From: Lachnospiraceae bacterium
GTDB lineage: Bacteria; Bacillota; Clostridia; Lachnospirales; Lachnospiraceae
Direction: 5' to 3'
Length of the DNA stretch: 46,556 nucleotides
NCBI GenBank assembly: GCA_014804245.1
Contig: JAAVAE010000039.1
Location: 32,896 to 79,451, forward strand
Numbering within the stretch: the stretch's first letter is position 1; every line of letters begins with the position of its first letter. Below the pieces are notes generated by a model that was given only the letters and a program-made list of their open reading frames with translations, made no database searches and had not been told where the DNA came from. Below are positions 36,029 to 46,429 of the stretch, one piece after another. The position numbers were made by a program, and so were the translations under genes.

Positions 36029-36904
36029 ATGGCTTCAATGCGTGATATAAAAAGGCGTAAGGGCAGTATCCAGAGCACCCAGCAGATTACCAAGGCCATG
36101 AAGCTTGTTTCCACTGTTAAGCTGCAGAGAGCAAAACAAAATGCAGAGAAATCAGGAAATTATTTTCGCTGTATGTATGAGACGGTGAACTCCATTTTGC
36201 AAAGGACAAAGAATCTGGATCATAAGTATTTAAAATCCGGTGCGTCAGGCAAAAAGGCAGTAATCGTGATCACATCCAACAGAGGACTGGCAGGAGGCTA
36301 TAACTCCAATGTAATCAAACTGATTACAAGAGGCGAACTGGCAGAAGAAGACCTGGCAATCTATGCAGTTGGGAAAAAGGGGAAGGATGCACTGCAAAGG
36401 CAGTATGAGATCAAGGCTGATTATTCAGACGTGATTGAAGAGCCTGTTTATGCAGATGCAATGGCAATTGGAAAAGAGGTGCTTGAAGCTTTTGCTAAAG
36501 GTGAAATCAGCGAGATTTATCTTGCCTATACCGCATTTAAGAATACGGTTGTACATGTTCCGACGCTCCTTAAACTTCTTCCGGTGGAAGTAAATGAGGA
36601 AGGAAAATTACAAGGGGAGGCCGAGGAAGCAGCAGGCGAGGATAAAGCGTTGATGAATTTCGAGCCGGAGGATGAGGAAGCTTTGAATCTGCTCATACCC
36701 AAATATATAACCAGCCTGATTTACGGCGGCATGGTCGAATCGGTAGCCAGTGAAAACGGAGCCAGAATGCAGGCGATGGATTCCGCTACCAGCAATGCAG
36801 AAGAAATGATAGATCATTTGACACTGCTGTACAACAGAGCGCGTCAGGGCTCCATTACTCAGGAACTGACAGAGATCATTGCAGGTGCAAATGCAATCTC
36901 GTAG
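36029..36904 (+). CDS. atpG: F0F1 ATP synthase subunit gamma
   Basis: The 291-aa central stalk subunit has the N-terminal helix start MRDIKRRKGSIQSTQQITKA, the Rossmann-like segment VIVITSNRGLAGGYNSNVIK, and the C-terminal helix ending LTEIIAGANAIS. An acidic insert of about 25 residues (GEAEEAAGEDKALMNFEPED) lies at about 198-222, near a region that is variable in the family. Confidence 0.95.
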   Translation: MASMRDIKRRKGSIQSTQQITKAMKLVSTVKLQRAKQNAEKSGNYFRCMYETVNSILQRTKNLDHKYLKSGASGKKAVIVITSNRGLAGGYNSNVIKLITRGELAEEDLAIYAVGKKGKDALQRQYEIKADYSDVIEEPVYADAMAIGKEVLEAFAKGEISEIYLAYTAFKNTVVHVPTLLKLLPVEVNEEGKLQGEAEEAAGEDKALMNFEPEDEEALNLLIPKYITSLIYGGMVESVASENGARMQAMDSATSNAEEMIDHLTLLYNRARQGSITQELTEIIAGANAIS

Positions 36905-36959
36905 TAAGTTTATGGACAGCAGAATTATAAGGAAAGAAACATGGTCCGGCATGCTTTAA

Positions 36960-38393
<1,434 letters not shown>

Positions 38394-38409
38394 TGACGGG
38401 AGGAAGCAG

Positions 38410-38814
38410 ATGGCAGACAACAACTTATTTACATTAAAAATCATTACTCCCGACCGTGTGTTTTATGAGGGATCAGCTTCTATGGTTGAATTTAATACCA
38501 CTGAGGGAGAAATTGGTATCTACAAGAAACATGTGCCGATGACGGTAATTGTAAATCCGGGTATTCTCACCATCACAGAGGCGGAGGGGACAAAGGAAGC
38601 TGCCCTTCACGCCGGCTTTGCAGAGATTCTGCAGGACGAAGTGGTGATTCTGGCGGAGATTATTGAGTGGCCCGAAGAAATCGACATAAACCGGGCACAG
38701 GCAGCGAAAGAGCGTGCCGAAGAAAGACTTCGCAGCAAGACGCCGGAGACGGACATCCTGCGCGCGGAAACCGCACTGCAGAGAGCGCTGGCACGTATTC
38801 ATGTTATTAAGTAA
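38410..38814 (+). CDS. atpC: F0F1 ATP synthase subunit epsilon
   Basis: The 134-aa subunit has the N-terminal beta-sandwich (ITPDRVFYEGSA, then GEIGIYKKHVPM) and a two-helix C-terminal part (INRAQAAKERAEERLRS). Last gene of the operon. Confidence 0.95.
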   Translation: MADNNLFTLKIITPDRVFYEGSASMVEFNTTEGEIGIYKKHVPMTVIVNPGILTITEAEGTKEAALHAGFAEILQDEVVILAEIIEWPEEIDINRAQAAKERAEERLRSKTPETDILRAETALQRALARIHVIK

Positions 38815-38829
38815 AATAAGCATTAATTT

Positions 38830-38853
38830 GAGGGCAGGAAACTGCCCTCTTTT
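38830..38853 (+). terminator. Terminator of the atp operon
   Basis: GAGGGCAG (38830-38837), GAAA tetraloop, CTGCCCTC (38842-38849), TTTT. Confidence 0.9.
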
Positions 38854-38952
38854 GCTGTGGTTTAAATAGATGAAGATGACCAGGCACAGTAGATGCACGG
38901 CAGTGGGCAGGGATGCATATGATAGGAATAAAGAAATAAGGAAGTTATTTAT

Positions 38953-39342
38953 ATGTATGAGCGTAAAATATTGCCCTTTTATATGACATATCCACTGCCT
39001 ATGTATTATGAGGAGGAGGACTCTATCATAAGGGATCTGGAATATCTGCAGCAGATGTATCCATCAGAAGCAAAGCGGTACCAGAAAGTCATAAGCGGTA
39101 TCTTAGATAAACTGGATTATGAGGGCAGCATGATTTATGATGAGTATCCAGATAAGTGGCAGCTCTATAAGTTGTCCAGAGACATATTAGACCGGATCAA
39201 GAGGGAAGAGGAAAAAGAAAACCCTGATTGTGAATTTCCCCCGGAAAGATGGGAATGGCTGGGGGATCTGGTGCAGATCCTGCTTTGTTATGAGATATAC
39301 AAAAGGAGACACAACACGAGAAGAGGGATTCTCAGGTTCTGA
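38953..39342 (+). CDS. Conserved hypothetical protein, 129 aa
   Basis: A soluble, acidic to neutral protein starting at ATG 38953. It begins MYERKILPFYMTYPLPMYYE and contains DLEYLQQMYPSEAKRYQKVI and a Trp/Glu-rich end; helices are predicted throughout. I have seen similar proteins in Lachnospiraceae but know no function. It lies alone between the ATP operon terminator and the methyltransferase gene. The upstream gap (38854-38952) holds no clear promoter. Confidence 0.8.
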   Translation: MYERKILPFYMTYPLPMYYEEEDSIIRDLEYLQQMYPSEAKRYQKVISGILDKLDYEGSMIYDEYPDKWQLYKLSRDILDRIKREEEKENPDCEFPPERWEWLGDLVQILLCYEIYKRRHNTRRGILRF

Positions 39343-39441
39343 TAAAGTTTTAGTTGTGATTTTTCAGTTAAATAAGTAAAATATAGTCATGACGCAAAGT
39401 TATGGCTATATTTGTATATAAAGAATCGGGAGAATGAATTT

Positions 39442-40599
39442 GTGGAAGAGTTAATGGAAAAGCTGTCTGCTGTGTTGTCGGACAGGTTATATCAGGTTAT
39501 TATCAGCAATCCCAGAAAAAAAGAGGGTGCTTTTAAAATAAAGATACGTCCGGTCATGGTGAAGGGAAGGATCTGTTTTCAGGAAACGATATCAAAGGGA
39601 ACTCAGGTTTTTCACGAGAATCATGAGAAGGATGAGATGCTTTTAAAGATTCTTTCTTATATGGAAACAGATTTTAAGCAGTTAGAAGCAGAAAGCATGG
39701 ACGGAAAGCTGATTGCCCTGGTCAGCAAAAAGGGAAAGGTTACGGTAAAGCAACACAAGAGTAAAGAGGAGAAAGCCGGGGATGGACCGGATATGTCACA
39801 TAACCGGGTCAAGAAATATATTCTTGAGGAGGGAACTGCAGTTCCTTTTCTGGTAGATCTGGGCGTGCAGACGAAAGAGGGCAGGATCGTGCGTGCCAGA
39901 TATGACAAATTTAAGCAGATTAACCGATATTTGGAATTTATTGAGGATATACTACCTTCATTGGAAAAGGAAGAACCGGTGCATATCATTGATTTTGGCT
40001 GCGGAAAATCCTATCTGACCTTTGCCTTGTACTATTATTTTCATGAACTTAAGGGAATGGAAGTCTGTATTACAGGGCTGGATCTGAAAAAAGATGTGAT
40101 TGAAAAATGCAATTTGCTGGCGCAGCAGTATGGGTATCGGAATCTGCACTTTTATCAGGGAGATATCAGTACCTTTCAGGGAGTGGAGAAGGTGGATATG
40201 ATTGTCACCCTTCATGCCTGCGATACAGCGACGGACTATGCCATCAAGAAGGCGGTGGACTGGAATGCAAAAGTGATCTTTACCGTTCCCTGCTGTCAGC
40301 ATGAGGTTAATAGGCAGATTGCAAATGAAGTGATGGAACCGATTTTGAAATATGGTCTTTTGAAGGAGAGAATGGCAGCGCTCATAACAGACGGGATACG
40401 CGCGAATCTTCTGGAGGAAGCGGGGTATGATACCCAGGTGCTGGAATTTATTGATATGGAACACACGCCGAAGAATATACTGATAAGGGCGGTAAAACGC
40501 CGGGCGGCAGAAGAGGGTCATAAAAAAGAGACCGGCATTGACCGTATGAGTGAAGCATTTAAGGTAAATACGACCCTGCAGAAATTAATGCAGGAATAG
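39442..40599 (+). CDS. SAM-dependent methyltransferase, Methyltransf_32-like
   Basis: The preferred start is GTG 39442 (GGGAG nine bases before); TTG 39412 would add 10 residues and ATG 39454 would remove four. The product is about 385 aa. After an unusual N-terminal domain (1-165) comes a class I methyltransferase fold: motif I IIDFGCGKSYLTF, then GLDLKKDVIEKCN, and the segment VTLHACDTATDYAI with VPCCQHEVN. These last two resemble RNA/protein methyltransferases of the GSTCD/Methyltransf_32 group, so an rRNA or tRNA target is plausible but not shown. It is followed 11 bp later by the 844-aa gene. Confidence 0.82.
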   Translation: MEELMEKLSAVLSDRLYQVIISNPRKKEGAFKIKIRPVMVKGRICFQETISKGTQVFHENHEKDEMLLKILSYMETDFKQLEAESMDGKLIALVSKKGKVTVKQHKSKEEKAGDGPDMSHNRVKKYILEEGTAVPFLVDLGVQTKEGRIVRARYDKFKQINRYLEFIEDILPSLEKEEPVHIIDFGCGKSYLTFALYYYFHELKGMEVCITGLDLKKDVIEKCNLLAQQYGYRNLHFYQGDISTFQGVEKVDMIVTLHACDTATDYAIKKAVDWNAKVIFTVPCCQHEVNRQIANEVMEPILKYGLLKERMAALITDGIRANLLEEAGYDTQVLEFIDMEHTPKNILIRAVKRRAAEEGHKKETGIDRMSEAFKVNTTLQKLMQE

Positions 40600-40610
40600 A
40601 TGGGAGTTAT

Positions 40611-43145
40611 ATGAAAAAAACGATTATCAAAGGGTGCATAGTGGCAGTTGTATTTTTTGCGACCCTTTTTATTGTAAGCAGCATTATGAACAAGGGAAAT
40701 ACAGATATGACTATGGAGATGAGCGAGGCCTCTTATCCTGTAGTCGGAGTAAGGTACGGCGGATTCCTGATCAATAAAATGCATGGGTATGAGCAGGCCA
40801 TGGAATTAGGGCAGATGCGGGAGAGCATTACGCCGCTTGCTGCCGGAAGAAAAATCAATCTGGAGATCAATACGTATGGAAGGGAGATTTCCCGGATTGT
40901 ATATGAAGTGAGAAATCTAGATGGAAGCCGTTTGATTGAAAGCACACAGGTGGCGGAATTTGAGCAGAGCGAGGAAAAAATTTCGCTGTCTTTTGGATTA
41001 AAGGATCTGATTGAGACCAATCAGGAGTATATGCTTGTCATTCTGCTGACGCTGGAGGATGGGAGAGAAATCAGATATTATACCAGAATCGTCAGTACAG
41101 AAGAGTATCATGCAAGTGATAAGCTTGATTATATATATGATTTTTCCAGAAGAACCTTTGACAAGGAGGCGGCAAAAGAACTTACAAAGTATCTGGAGTC
41201 TAATGCGGAAGGCGACAATACGACTTTTGGAAGGGTTACGATTCACAGCAGCTTTAAGCAGGTGACCTGGGGAGATTTAGAGATCACGAGAGAAAGCCAG
41301 CCGGAAATCACCATCAAAGAATTGGGAACCCAGACGGGGAGTTTTATACAGGAATATTATGTATCCACGCCGGATGGAGAAGATAAAAATTATTACAGGG
41401 TAAAAGAATTTTATCGTGTGCGCTATACGCCCGAGAGAATGTATCTTCTGGATTTTGAGAGGACAATGGATCAGATGTTTGAGGCGGAGAAAGATGTGTA
41501 TGCCAATAACAAGATCATGCTTGGGATTGTCAGCGATCAGGTGCCTCTTAGGGAAAGCGATGGAGGGAATGTCTTTGCATTTGTAGTTGGTAACCGCTTG
41601 TACAGTTACAATGTTGCAGACAACAAGATGGCGCTTTTGTTCGGTTTTTATGATAAGGATAATCTGGATCAGCGGACGTTGTATGACGGGCATGAAATCA
41701 AAATATTAAATGTGGATGAGGGCGGCAATGTCATTTTCCTGGTTTATGGATATATGAACAGAGGGCACCACGAGGGGCAGGTAGGAATTTCGGTTTATTA
41801 TTATGACAGCACAGTAAATACGGTGGAGGAATTGACATACATTCCTTTTACCAGTTCACAGGAACTGCTTATGGAGGAGGTAGATCAGCTGTCCTATATC
41901 AATAGAAACAGTATGCTCTATCTGAAGTGGGGAAGTCAGATTTATGGAATAAATGTTATGGACCGTACCTGCGAGGTAATGGTGGAGAATCTTTCCGAAG
42001 GAAGTTATAAAGTCTCTGACAGCAACAAGATGGCCGTCTGGCAGAAGGGGAGTGATCCTTATCATGTAAAAGAGCTGGTGCTGATGAATCTGACTACCGG
42101 AAAGCAGAAGAGCATTCAGGCAGGAAGCGGCGAGGTCATTGCGCCTATCGGTTTTATGGGAGAGGATCTGATTTACGGTATCGCAAGGGAGAGAGATATT
42201 GTGATGGATTACGCAGGAAATACCGTATTCCCGATGTACTGTGTCAAGATTGAAGATGAAACGGAAGGTGTGCTTAAGACTTACCAGCAGGAGAATGTTT
42301 ATATTACGGATGGGAAAGTGAGCGAAAATCAGATTATTCTGTCTCGTGTGGAAAAGGGAGAGGATGGATTATATCAGGAAATCAAAGACGACCAGATCAT
42401 GAGTGGAGAAACAGAATTGGACAGTAAGAATACCATTGAAACGGCCGTTACGGAAAAGTATGAGAAGCTGACGCAGATAGCTGTTATGAAAGCGATTAAT
42501 GCGGCAACAATGAAGCAGCTTACACCGCGTGAGGTTTTGTTTGAGGGAGAAAGAAATGTGGCGCTGTCCGTTCCGAAGGAACAGCCAGGCAGATACTATG
42601 TATATGGAAAAGATGGCATAGAGGATATTTTTACTAACGAAAACAGCGCAGTAAGCCGAGCAGAATCCATTTCGGGAGTCGTCATTAACGAGGATGGTTA
42701 CTATGTGTGGTCGAAAGGGAACAGGAGCCTGAAGAATCAGATTATGGCGATTCAGGGGCAAATGATGTCAGAAGAAAAAGATTCTCTTGCGGTTTGTCTG
42801 GATACGATGCTGGAATATGAAGGTGTCATAAGAAATTCAAAATATATGCTTGCAAGCGGAGAATCTGTCTTAAGTATTTTGGAAGAAGGACTGCCGGATG
42901 TGCAGGTATTGGAGCTGACGGGATGTTCATTGGACGCAGTGCTATATTATGTAAACAAGGATATCCCTGTGCTGGTCATGATGCGGGATGGCTCTGCAGT
43001 GCTGTTGATTGGATTTAATGAGATGAATACCGTTGTGATGAATCCGGAGACGGGGACGGTTTATAAAGTGGGGATGAATGATTCCAAAGAATGGTTTGAG
43101 GAAAATGGGAATTGCTTTATCACTTATATCAGAAATGAAGGATGA
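40611..43145 (+). CDS. Membrane-anchored protein with degenerate C39-peptidase-like tail, 844 aa
   Basis: A signal anchor covers residues 5-27. The extracellular part has a beta-rich region (about 40-240), then repeats that resemble a beta-propeller (about 300-600) without a named motif. The last ~115 residues resemble a C39-like peptidase: Cys729 sits in SLAVCLDTMLEYEGV, but the expected His in the GHAVLLxGF motif is Ser795 (GSAVLLIGF), and the DP motif is N-P-E-T-G. A proteolytic role is thus doubtful. No function is known. Probably cotranscribed with the methyltransferase. Confidence 0.75.
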   Translation: MKKTIIKGCIVAVVFFATLFIVSSIMNKGNTDMTMEMSEASYPVVGVRYGGFLINKMHGYEQAMELGQMRESITPLAAGRKINLEINTYGREISRIVYEVRNLDGSRLIESTQVAEFEQSEEKISLSFGLKDLIETNQEYMLVILLTLEDGREIRYYTRIVSTEEYHASDKLDYIYDFSRRTFDKEAAKELTKYLESNAEGDNTTFGRVTIHSSFKQVTWGDLEITRESQPEITIKELGTQTGSFIQEYYVSTPDGEDKNYYRVKEFYRVRYTPERMYLLDFERTMDQMFEAEKDVYANNKIMLGIVSDQVPLRESDGGNVFAFVVGNRLYSYNVADNKMALLFGFYDKDNLDQRTLYDGHEIKILNVDEGGNVIFLVYGYMNRGHHEGQVGISVYYYDSTVNTVEELTYIPFTSSQELLMEEVDQLSYINRNSMLYLKWGSQIYGINVMDRTCEVMVENLSEGSYKVSDSNKMAVWQKGSDPYHVKELVLMNLTTGKQKSIQAGSGEVIAPIGFMGEDLIYGIARERDIVMDYAGNTVFPMYCVKIEDETEGVLKTYQQENVYITDGKVSENQIILSRVEKGEDGLYQEIKDDQIMSGETELDSKNTIETAVTEKYEKLTQIAVMKAINAATMKQLTPREVLFEGERNVALSVPKEQPGRYYVYGKDGIEDIFTNENSAVSRAESISGVVINEDGYYVWSKGNRSLKNQIMAIQGQMMSEEKDSLAVCLDTMLEYEGVIRNSKYMLASGESVLSILEEGLPDVQVLELTGCSLDAVLYYVNKDIPVLVMMRDGSAVLLIGFNEMNTVVMNPETGTVYKVGMNDSKEWFEENGNCFITYIRNEG

Positions 43146-43174
43146 GAGAGCGGCAGGGTAGTGGAGGAAGGACG

Positions 43175-43465
43175 CCCTCCGGCACCCGGTCAGATATAAG
43201 ACCGCACCGGAACGGATAAAAGTCCACGCCGAACCTATGTGCAGTGGTAAGAAGGACTAAGTATCCCTTTGGAAGATGTTTCAATGAGGACGCAAGCGGC
43301 GTATTGGTCCATCCGTGGACCAAGTTACGCCTTCGTCGGACGTCCTGTCCGACGATTGCTGGATGTCGAATGGGATACTAAGTCCTTCTAACCACTTTCC
43401 ATAAGGTCCGGTGTGGATTTTTATCCGTTCCGGCGTGGTCTTATATCTGACCGGGTGCCGGAGGG
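43175..43465. repeat. Long imperfect palindrome (about 290 bp) with internal hairpins
   Basis: The left arm 43175-43267 and the right arm 43372-43465 are reverse complements at roughly 85% by eye. Long perfect blocks include CCCTCCGGCACCCGGTCAGA with TCTGACCGGGTGCCGGAGGG. The ~104-nt centre has two hairpins of its own (TGGTCCATCCGTGGACCA and GTCGGACGTCCTGTCCGAC). No gene is credible here. It may be a MITE-like hairpin or a large structured RNA, and differs in sequence from repeats A-C. Confidence 0.8.
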
Positions 43466-43657
43466 CTGGTTTCTCGTGAAATACTGATTTATGGCGGTTT
43501 GCAACCAATAGTTTCCTCTTTTCAAACTAGAATTGGTGGCGCAACCGGGGGGAGAATGGGTATAATCGGCTCGTGATGTGAGGGAATCCGGATTACCTCT
43601 TGAGGTTAGATTGACTGAGAATAATAATGCGAGGAAAGGTATAGGTATAAAGAAAAG

Positions 43658-44485
43658 ATGAATATTGAAATTGCAAATCGACTGGTGAATTTGAGGAAGA
43701 GTAATAATCTTTCTCAGGAGGCTTTGGCACAGAAGTTGGGGATTAGTAGGCAGGCAGTTAGTAAGTGGGAGAGGGCGGAGGCATCTCCTGATACGGATAA
43801 TTTGATTTTGCTGGCGCGGCTTTATGGGGTCTCTCTGGATGAATTGTTGAAAACGGATGATGAAATTCCCAGACCGGATGAAGAAAGAATGGATACGCAG
43901 CAGGAAGGCTGGAAGGATGAGGCGTTCGGGGAAGATGAAAATCCGGAGTATGTGCATGTTGGTTTTGGGGGAGTTCATGTAAAGGATAAGAACGGAGAGG
44001 TTCATGTGGGTTGGGACGGCATCCATGTTGACGACAAGGCAAAAGGAGACAGTGTGCATATTGATAAGGAGGGAGTATTTGTGAATGGGGAAAAGTATGA
44101 CAAGGAATGGTGGTCTCATCATGTGCGCTTTCCTATGCTTCTGACGGTTACGATTGTGTACATTATTATAGGATGTGCTTTCGGGGCATGGCACCCGGGG
44201 TGGCTGTTATTTTTACTTGTACCGATCTGGTATTCGCTGGTGGAAGCAATAGAAAAGAGAAACGCCCATTGCTTTGCGTATCCTGTGCTGGCAACGTTGG
44301 TGTTCCTTTGTCTGGGATTCTTCTGGTTTGCATGGCATCCCGGTTGGGTGGTCTTTTTGACAATACCGCTTTATTATGCGATGGTATCTTACCTCCAGTC
44401 GCTGGTGTATAGAAGGAAAGAGATGAGAAACGATTCTGAAAATGGTGTTTATGAAGGGATGGAGGAGACGAATGAAGAGAGGTAG
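43658..44485 (+). CDS. XRE-family regulator with C-terminal membrane segments
   Basis: The 275-aa protein has an N-terminal helix-turn-helix (5-60, QEALAQKLGISRQAVSKWER). An acidic linker follows, then a short beta-repeat (about 105-145: VHVGFGGVHV, VHVGWDGIHV). Four hydrophobic segments complete it (about 160-255) in two similar pairs, each containing AWHPGW. The HTH is expected to bind DNA; the rest may sense membrane stress. The 3' end overlaps the DUF4097 gene by 14 bp. Such HTH-plus-DUF4097 pairs occur in Firmicutes envelope-stress loci, but the signal here is unknown. Confidence 0.85.
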   Translation: MNIEIANRLVNLRKSNNLSQEALAQKLGISRQAVSKWERAEASPDTDNLILLARLYGVSLDELLKTDDEIPRPDEERMDTQQEGWKDEAFGEDENPEYVHVGFGGVHVKDKNGEVHVGWDGIHVDDKAKGDSVHIDKEGVFVNGEKYDKEWWSHHVRFPMLLTVTIVYIIIGCAFGAWHPGWLLFLLVPIWYSLVEAIEKRNAHCFAYPVLATLVFLCLGFFWFAWHPGWVVFLTIPLYYAMVSYLQSLVYRRKEMRNDSENGVYEGMEETNEER

Positions 44486-45455
44486 AATTGCTTTGTTGGC
44501 AGCGTTAATTGTTATGGCGGTGTTTGTCCTGTTCATCAGCGTGATGAGTGTCAGGAATGCACCGGGAAGGGGAGATATGGTCAGTTTTTCGTTTGGCGGA
44601 AAAGCCGAACTTAGAAATTCGATTGAGATTCCTTCATCAGAATTGGATAGTCTTGTGATGGAATATGGAAGTAAGAATATAAATGTTTACTTGTCAGAAG
44701 ATGATAATGTAATGATCAAAGAGTATTTATATAGTGGCAGCCCTAAAGCAGTCGCATCGGTATCTTATCATGAGGATAAAGAGGTGGTGGTGACGGGCGG
44801 AGAGATGCACTCTATCGTTATCTTTGGCTTTTGGGCGGAAGGGGAGCGGATTGAAGTCTATGTACCGGAGAAAAGTCTTGCAAAACTTTCACTGGAGACG
44901 GGCAGCGGCAATATTACGTCGGGTGTATCCTGTGTCAGGGAAGAGGGGAGCCTTCTGATTAAAGCGGGAAGCGGTAATATCAAATTGAGCCATGCAGAGG
45001 CAGAAAATCTTTCTGTCCGGACGGGCAGCGGTAATGTGAAATTAGAGAGTATAAAGGGAAATCTGAAGGTTGAAACAGGAAGCGGTAATATTACGGGAAA
45101 TCAGATAGAGGGAGAGCTGGACGCACAAGCAGGAAGCGGAAATATCACTCTGACAGAAATTTCCGGTGAAGGAAGTATGGAAGCAGGCAGTGGAAATGTG
45201 AAAGTAGAAACTGTTACAGTAACGGGAGATATGAGCCTTACGACGAGAAGCGGAAATATTCGTCTGGAACTGCCGGAAAATCTTGCATTCCATTTTCAGG
45301 CAGAAACAGGAAGCGGAAACATCAACACGGATTTTGATGGTGCCTTATCCTATAATAAAAAGGGAAATCAGGCGGAAGGAGAAGTAGGTGCAGGGGCACC
45401 GCAGGTTGAGGTTCACGTAAAAGCCGGAAGCGGCAATGTACGTGTCTCAAATTAG
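44472..45455 (+). CDS. DUF4097 beta-helix protein, membrane-anchored
   Basis: The start is ATG 44472 with GGAGGAG ahead; an upstream open frame overlaps the regulator. The 327-aa product has one N-terminal helix (6-28), then about eight repeats of the pattern (T/A)GSGN(I/V)x(L/V) typical of the DUF4097 beta-strand domain. It is likely outside the cell and may be a partner or target of the regulator with which it overlaps. Related domains occur in LiaX-like and LiaF-like stress proteins, which is only a hint. Confidence 0.85.
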   Translation: MKRGRIALLAALIVMAVFVLFISVMSVRNAPGRGDMVSFSFGGKAELRNSIEIPSSELDSLVMEYGSKNINVYLSEDDNVMIKEYLYSGSPKAVASVSYHEDKEVVVTGGEMHSIVIFGFWAEGERIEVYVPEKSLAKLSLETGSGNITSGVSCVREEGSLLIKAGSGNIKLSHAEAENLSVRTGSGNVKLESIKGNLKVETGSGNITGNQIEGELDAQAGSGNITLTEISGEGSMEAGSGNVKVETVTVTGDMSLTTRSGNIRLELPENLAFHFQAETGSGNINTDFDGALSYNKKGNQAEGEVGAGAPQVEVHVKAGSGNVRVSN

Positions 45456-45478
45456 TGGGTGCCCCTTGGAGGGCACCG

Positions 45479-46003
45479 TCAGTTCTGGTCTGTAGAAAAC
45501 AGTCTGCCGCGGTATTTGTTCAGGGTAAACAGAAGCAGCATGCCTAACACACCGCATGAAATAATTTCACCGATTGTTACTGTAATAAATGAGAACCAGA
45601 GGGGCTTTATCCCATAGGCGTACAGAAGTACAAAGGGAACCACAATGGCATTGGCAGCAATCGGCGGAATCGGCGCAAGCCACTTATATTTGCGCAGTTT
45701 ATAAGTAAAAAATGCGCCTACAACGGTGGCAAGGCTGCCGAAAATGATGTCGGGAAGTGCGCAACCTGTCAATAGGTTAGACAGCAGGCATCCGACAAAA
45801 AGTCCCGGTATGGCAGCAGGGGTGAAGTAAGGCAGGATGGTGAGAGCCTCTGAGAAACGCACCTGGATTGCCTGATTGGCAAGTCCCAATGCATTGGCGA
45901 TAAAAGTGAGCACTATGTAAAGTGCAGCAATCATGGCTGCCTGAACGAGAGACAGCAAGGGCGCGGTTCCTGCGGGAGCCGCATTTGTGTTTTGAGTTTT
46001 CAT
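45479..46003 (-). CDS. queT: QueT-type queuosine-precursor transporter
   Basis: The 174-aa membrane protein has about five or six helices. The QueT pattern is visible: AALYIVLTFIA, QVRFSEALTILPYFTP, GLFVGCLLSNLL and the last helix. QueT is an ECF-type substrate-specific (S) component for queuosine precursors such as preQ1; the energy module is not in the window. The preQ1-I-like RNA upstream supports the substrate. Confidence 0.9.
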   Translation of the reverse strand: MKTQNTNAAPAGTAPLLSLVQAAMIAALYIVLTFIANALGLANQAIQVRFSEALTILPYFTPAAIPGLFVGCLLSNLLTGCALPDIIFGSLATVVGAFFTYKLRKYKWLAPIPPIAANAIVVPFVLLYAYGIKPLWFSFITVTIGEIISCGVLGMLLLFTLNKYRGRLFSTDQN

Positions 46004-46017
46004 TTTTTTATTCTCCT

Positions 46018-46055
46018 TTAGTTTTGTTTAACGAGTGGAAGGTCTCGAACACTCG
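46018..46055 (-). promoter_or_regulatory. preQ1-I-like riboswitch upstream of queT
   Basis: Read on the minus strand, stem P1 CGAGTG/CACTCG (46050-46055 / 46032-46037) holds a loop starting TTCGAG. An A-rich tail TTAAACAAAACTAA follows, whose CTAA (46018-46021) touches the AAAGGAG ribosome-binding site. This matches the plan of the preQ1-I aptamer, here placed to hide the queT ribosome-binding site when ligand is bound. The gene downstream supports the call. Confidence 0.75.
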
Positions 46056-46141
46056 AAGCTGGTTTCGCCTGTATGTGATATACAGATGATAAATCAGCTT
46101 TTTATATTATAATGCCCCGAAAAGCGCGGCATTCGTTGTAT

Positions 46142-46169
46142 AGTATAGCACGTGGCTGGGGAATGTCAA
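46142..46169 (-). promoter_or_regulatory. Promoter of queT
   Basis: On the minus strand a perfect TTGACA (46164-46169), 16-bp spacer, TATACT (46142-46147), giving a leader of about 130 nt that contains the riboswitch. Confidence 0.7.
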
Positions 46170-46225
46170 TAGGGGGTACGCCCTTATTGGGCTTAGGTTA
46201 CTTTTCATACGCTGGCTAGAGGGAC

Positions 46226-46364
46226 GCTCTGAGAGGATAAATAATCCAACGTCGCCACGCTCTCGCTCCGTAAAAAGCGTAGCAGACACTAAGCTCGTGA
46301 GGGACCTCGCTAAGTGCTGACGCTTTTTTAGGGGCTCCTAATGGATTATTTATCCTCTCAGAGC
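46226..46364 (+). repeat. Structured intergenic repeat, copy B
   Basis: Outer arms GCTCTGAGAGGATAAATAAT... (46226-46248) and complement (46342-46364) are perfect over 23 bp, though the sequence differs from copy A. The inner stem has AAAAAGCGT/ACGCTTTTT where A has AAAAACGT/ACGTTTTT, and CACT/AGTG where A has CGCT/AGCG. It lies tail to tail with copy C. Confidence 0.85.
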
Positions 46365-46429
46365 TGTGCATTGGCTACCTGATAAAAAGAACTGAACATT
46401 ATTTTACTATGCAGGCTACCGATAACGTA

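Noticed and set aside
43281-43508. 75-aa minus-strand frame in the long palindrome
   Set aside because: It spans palindromic arms and has no start signal or family likeness.
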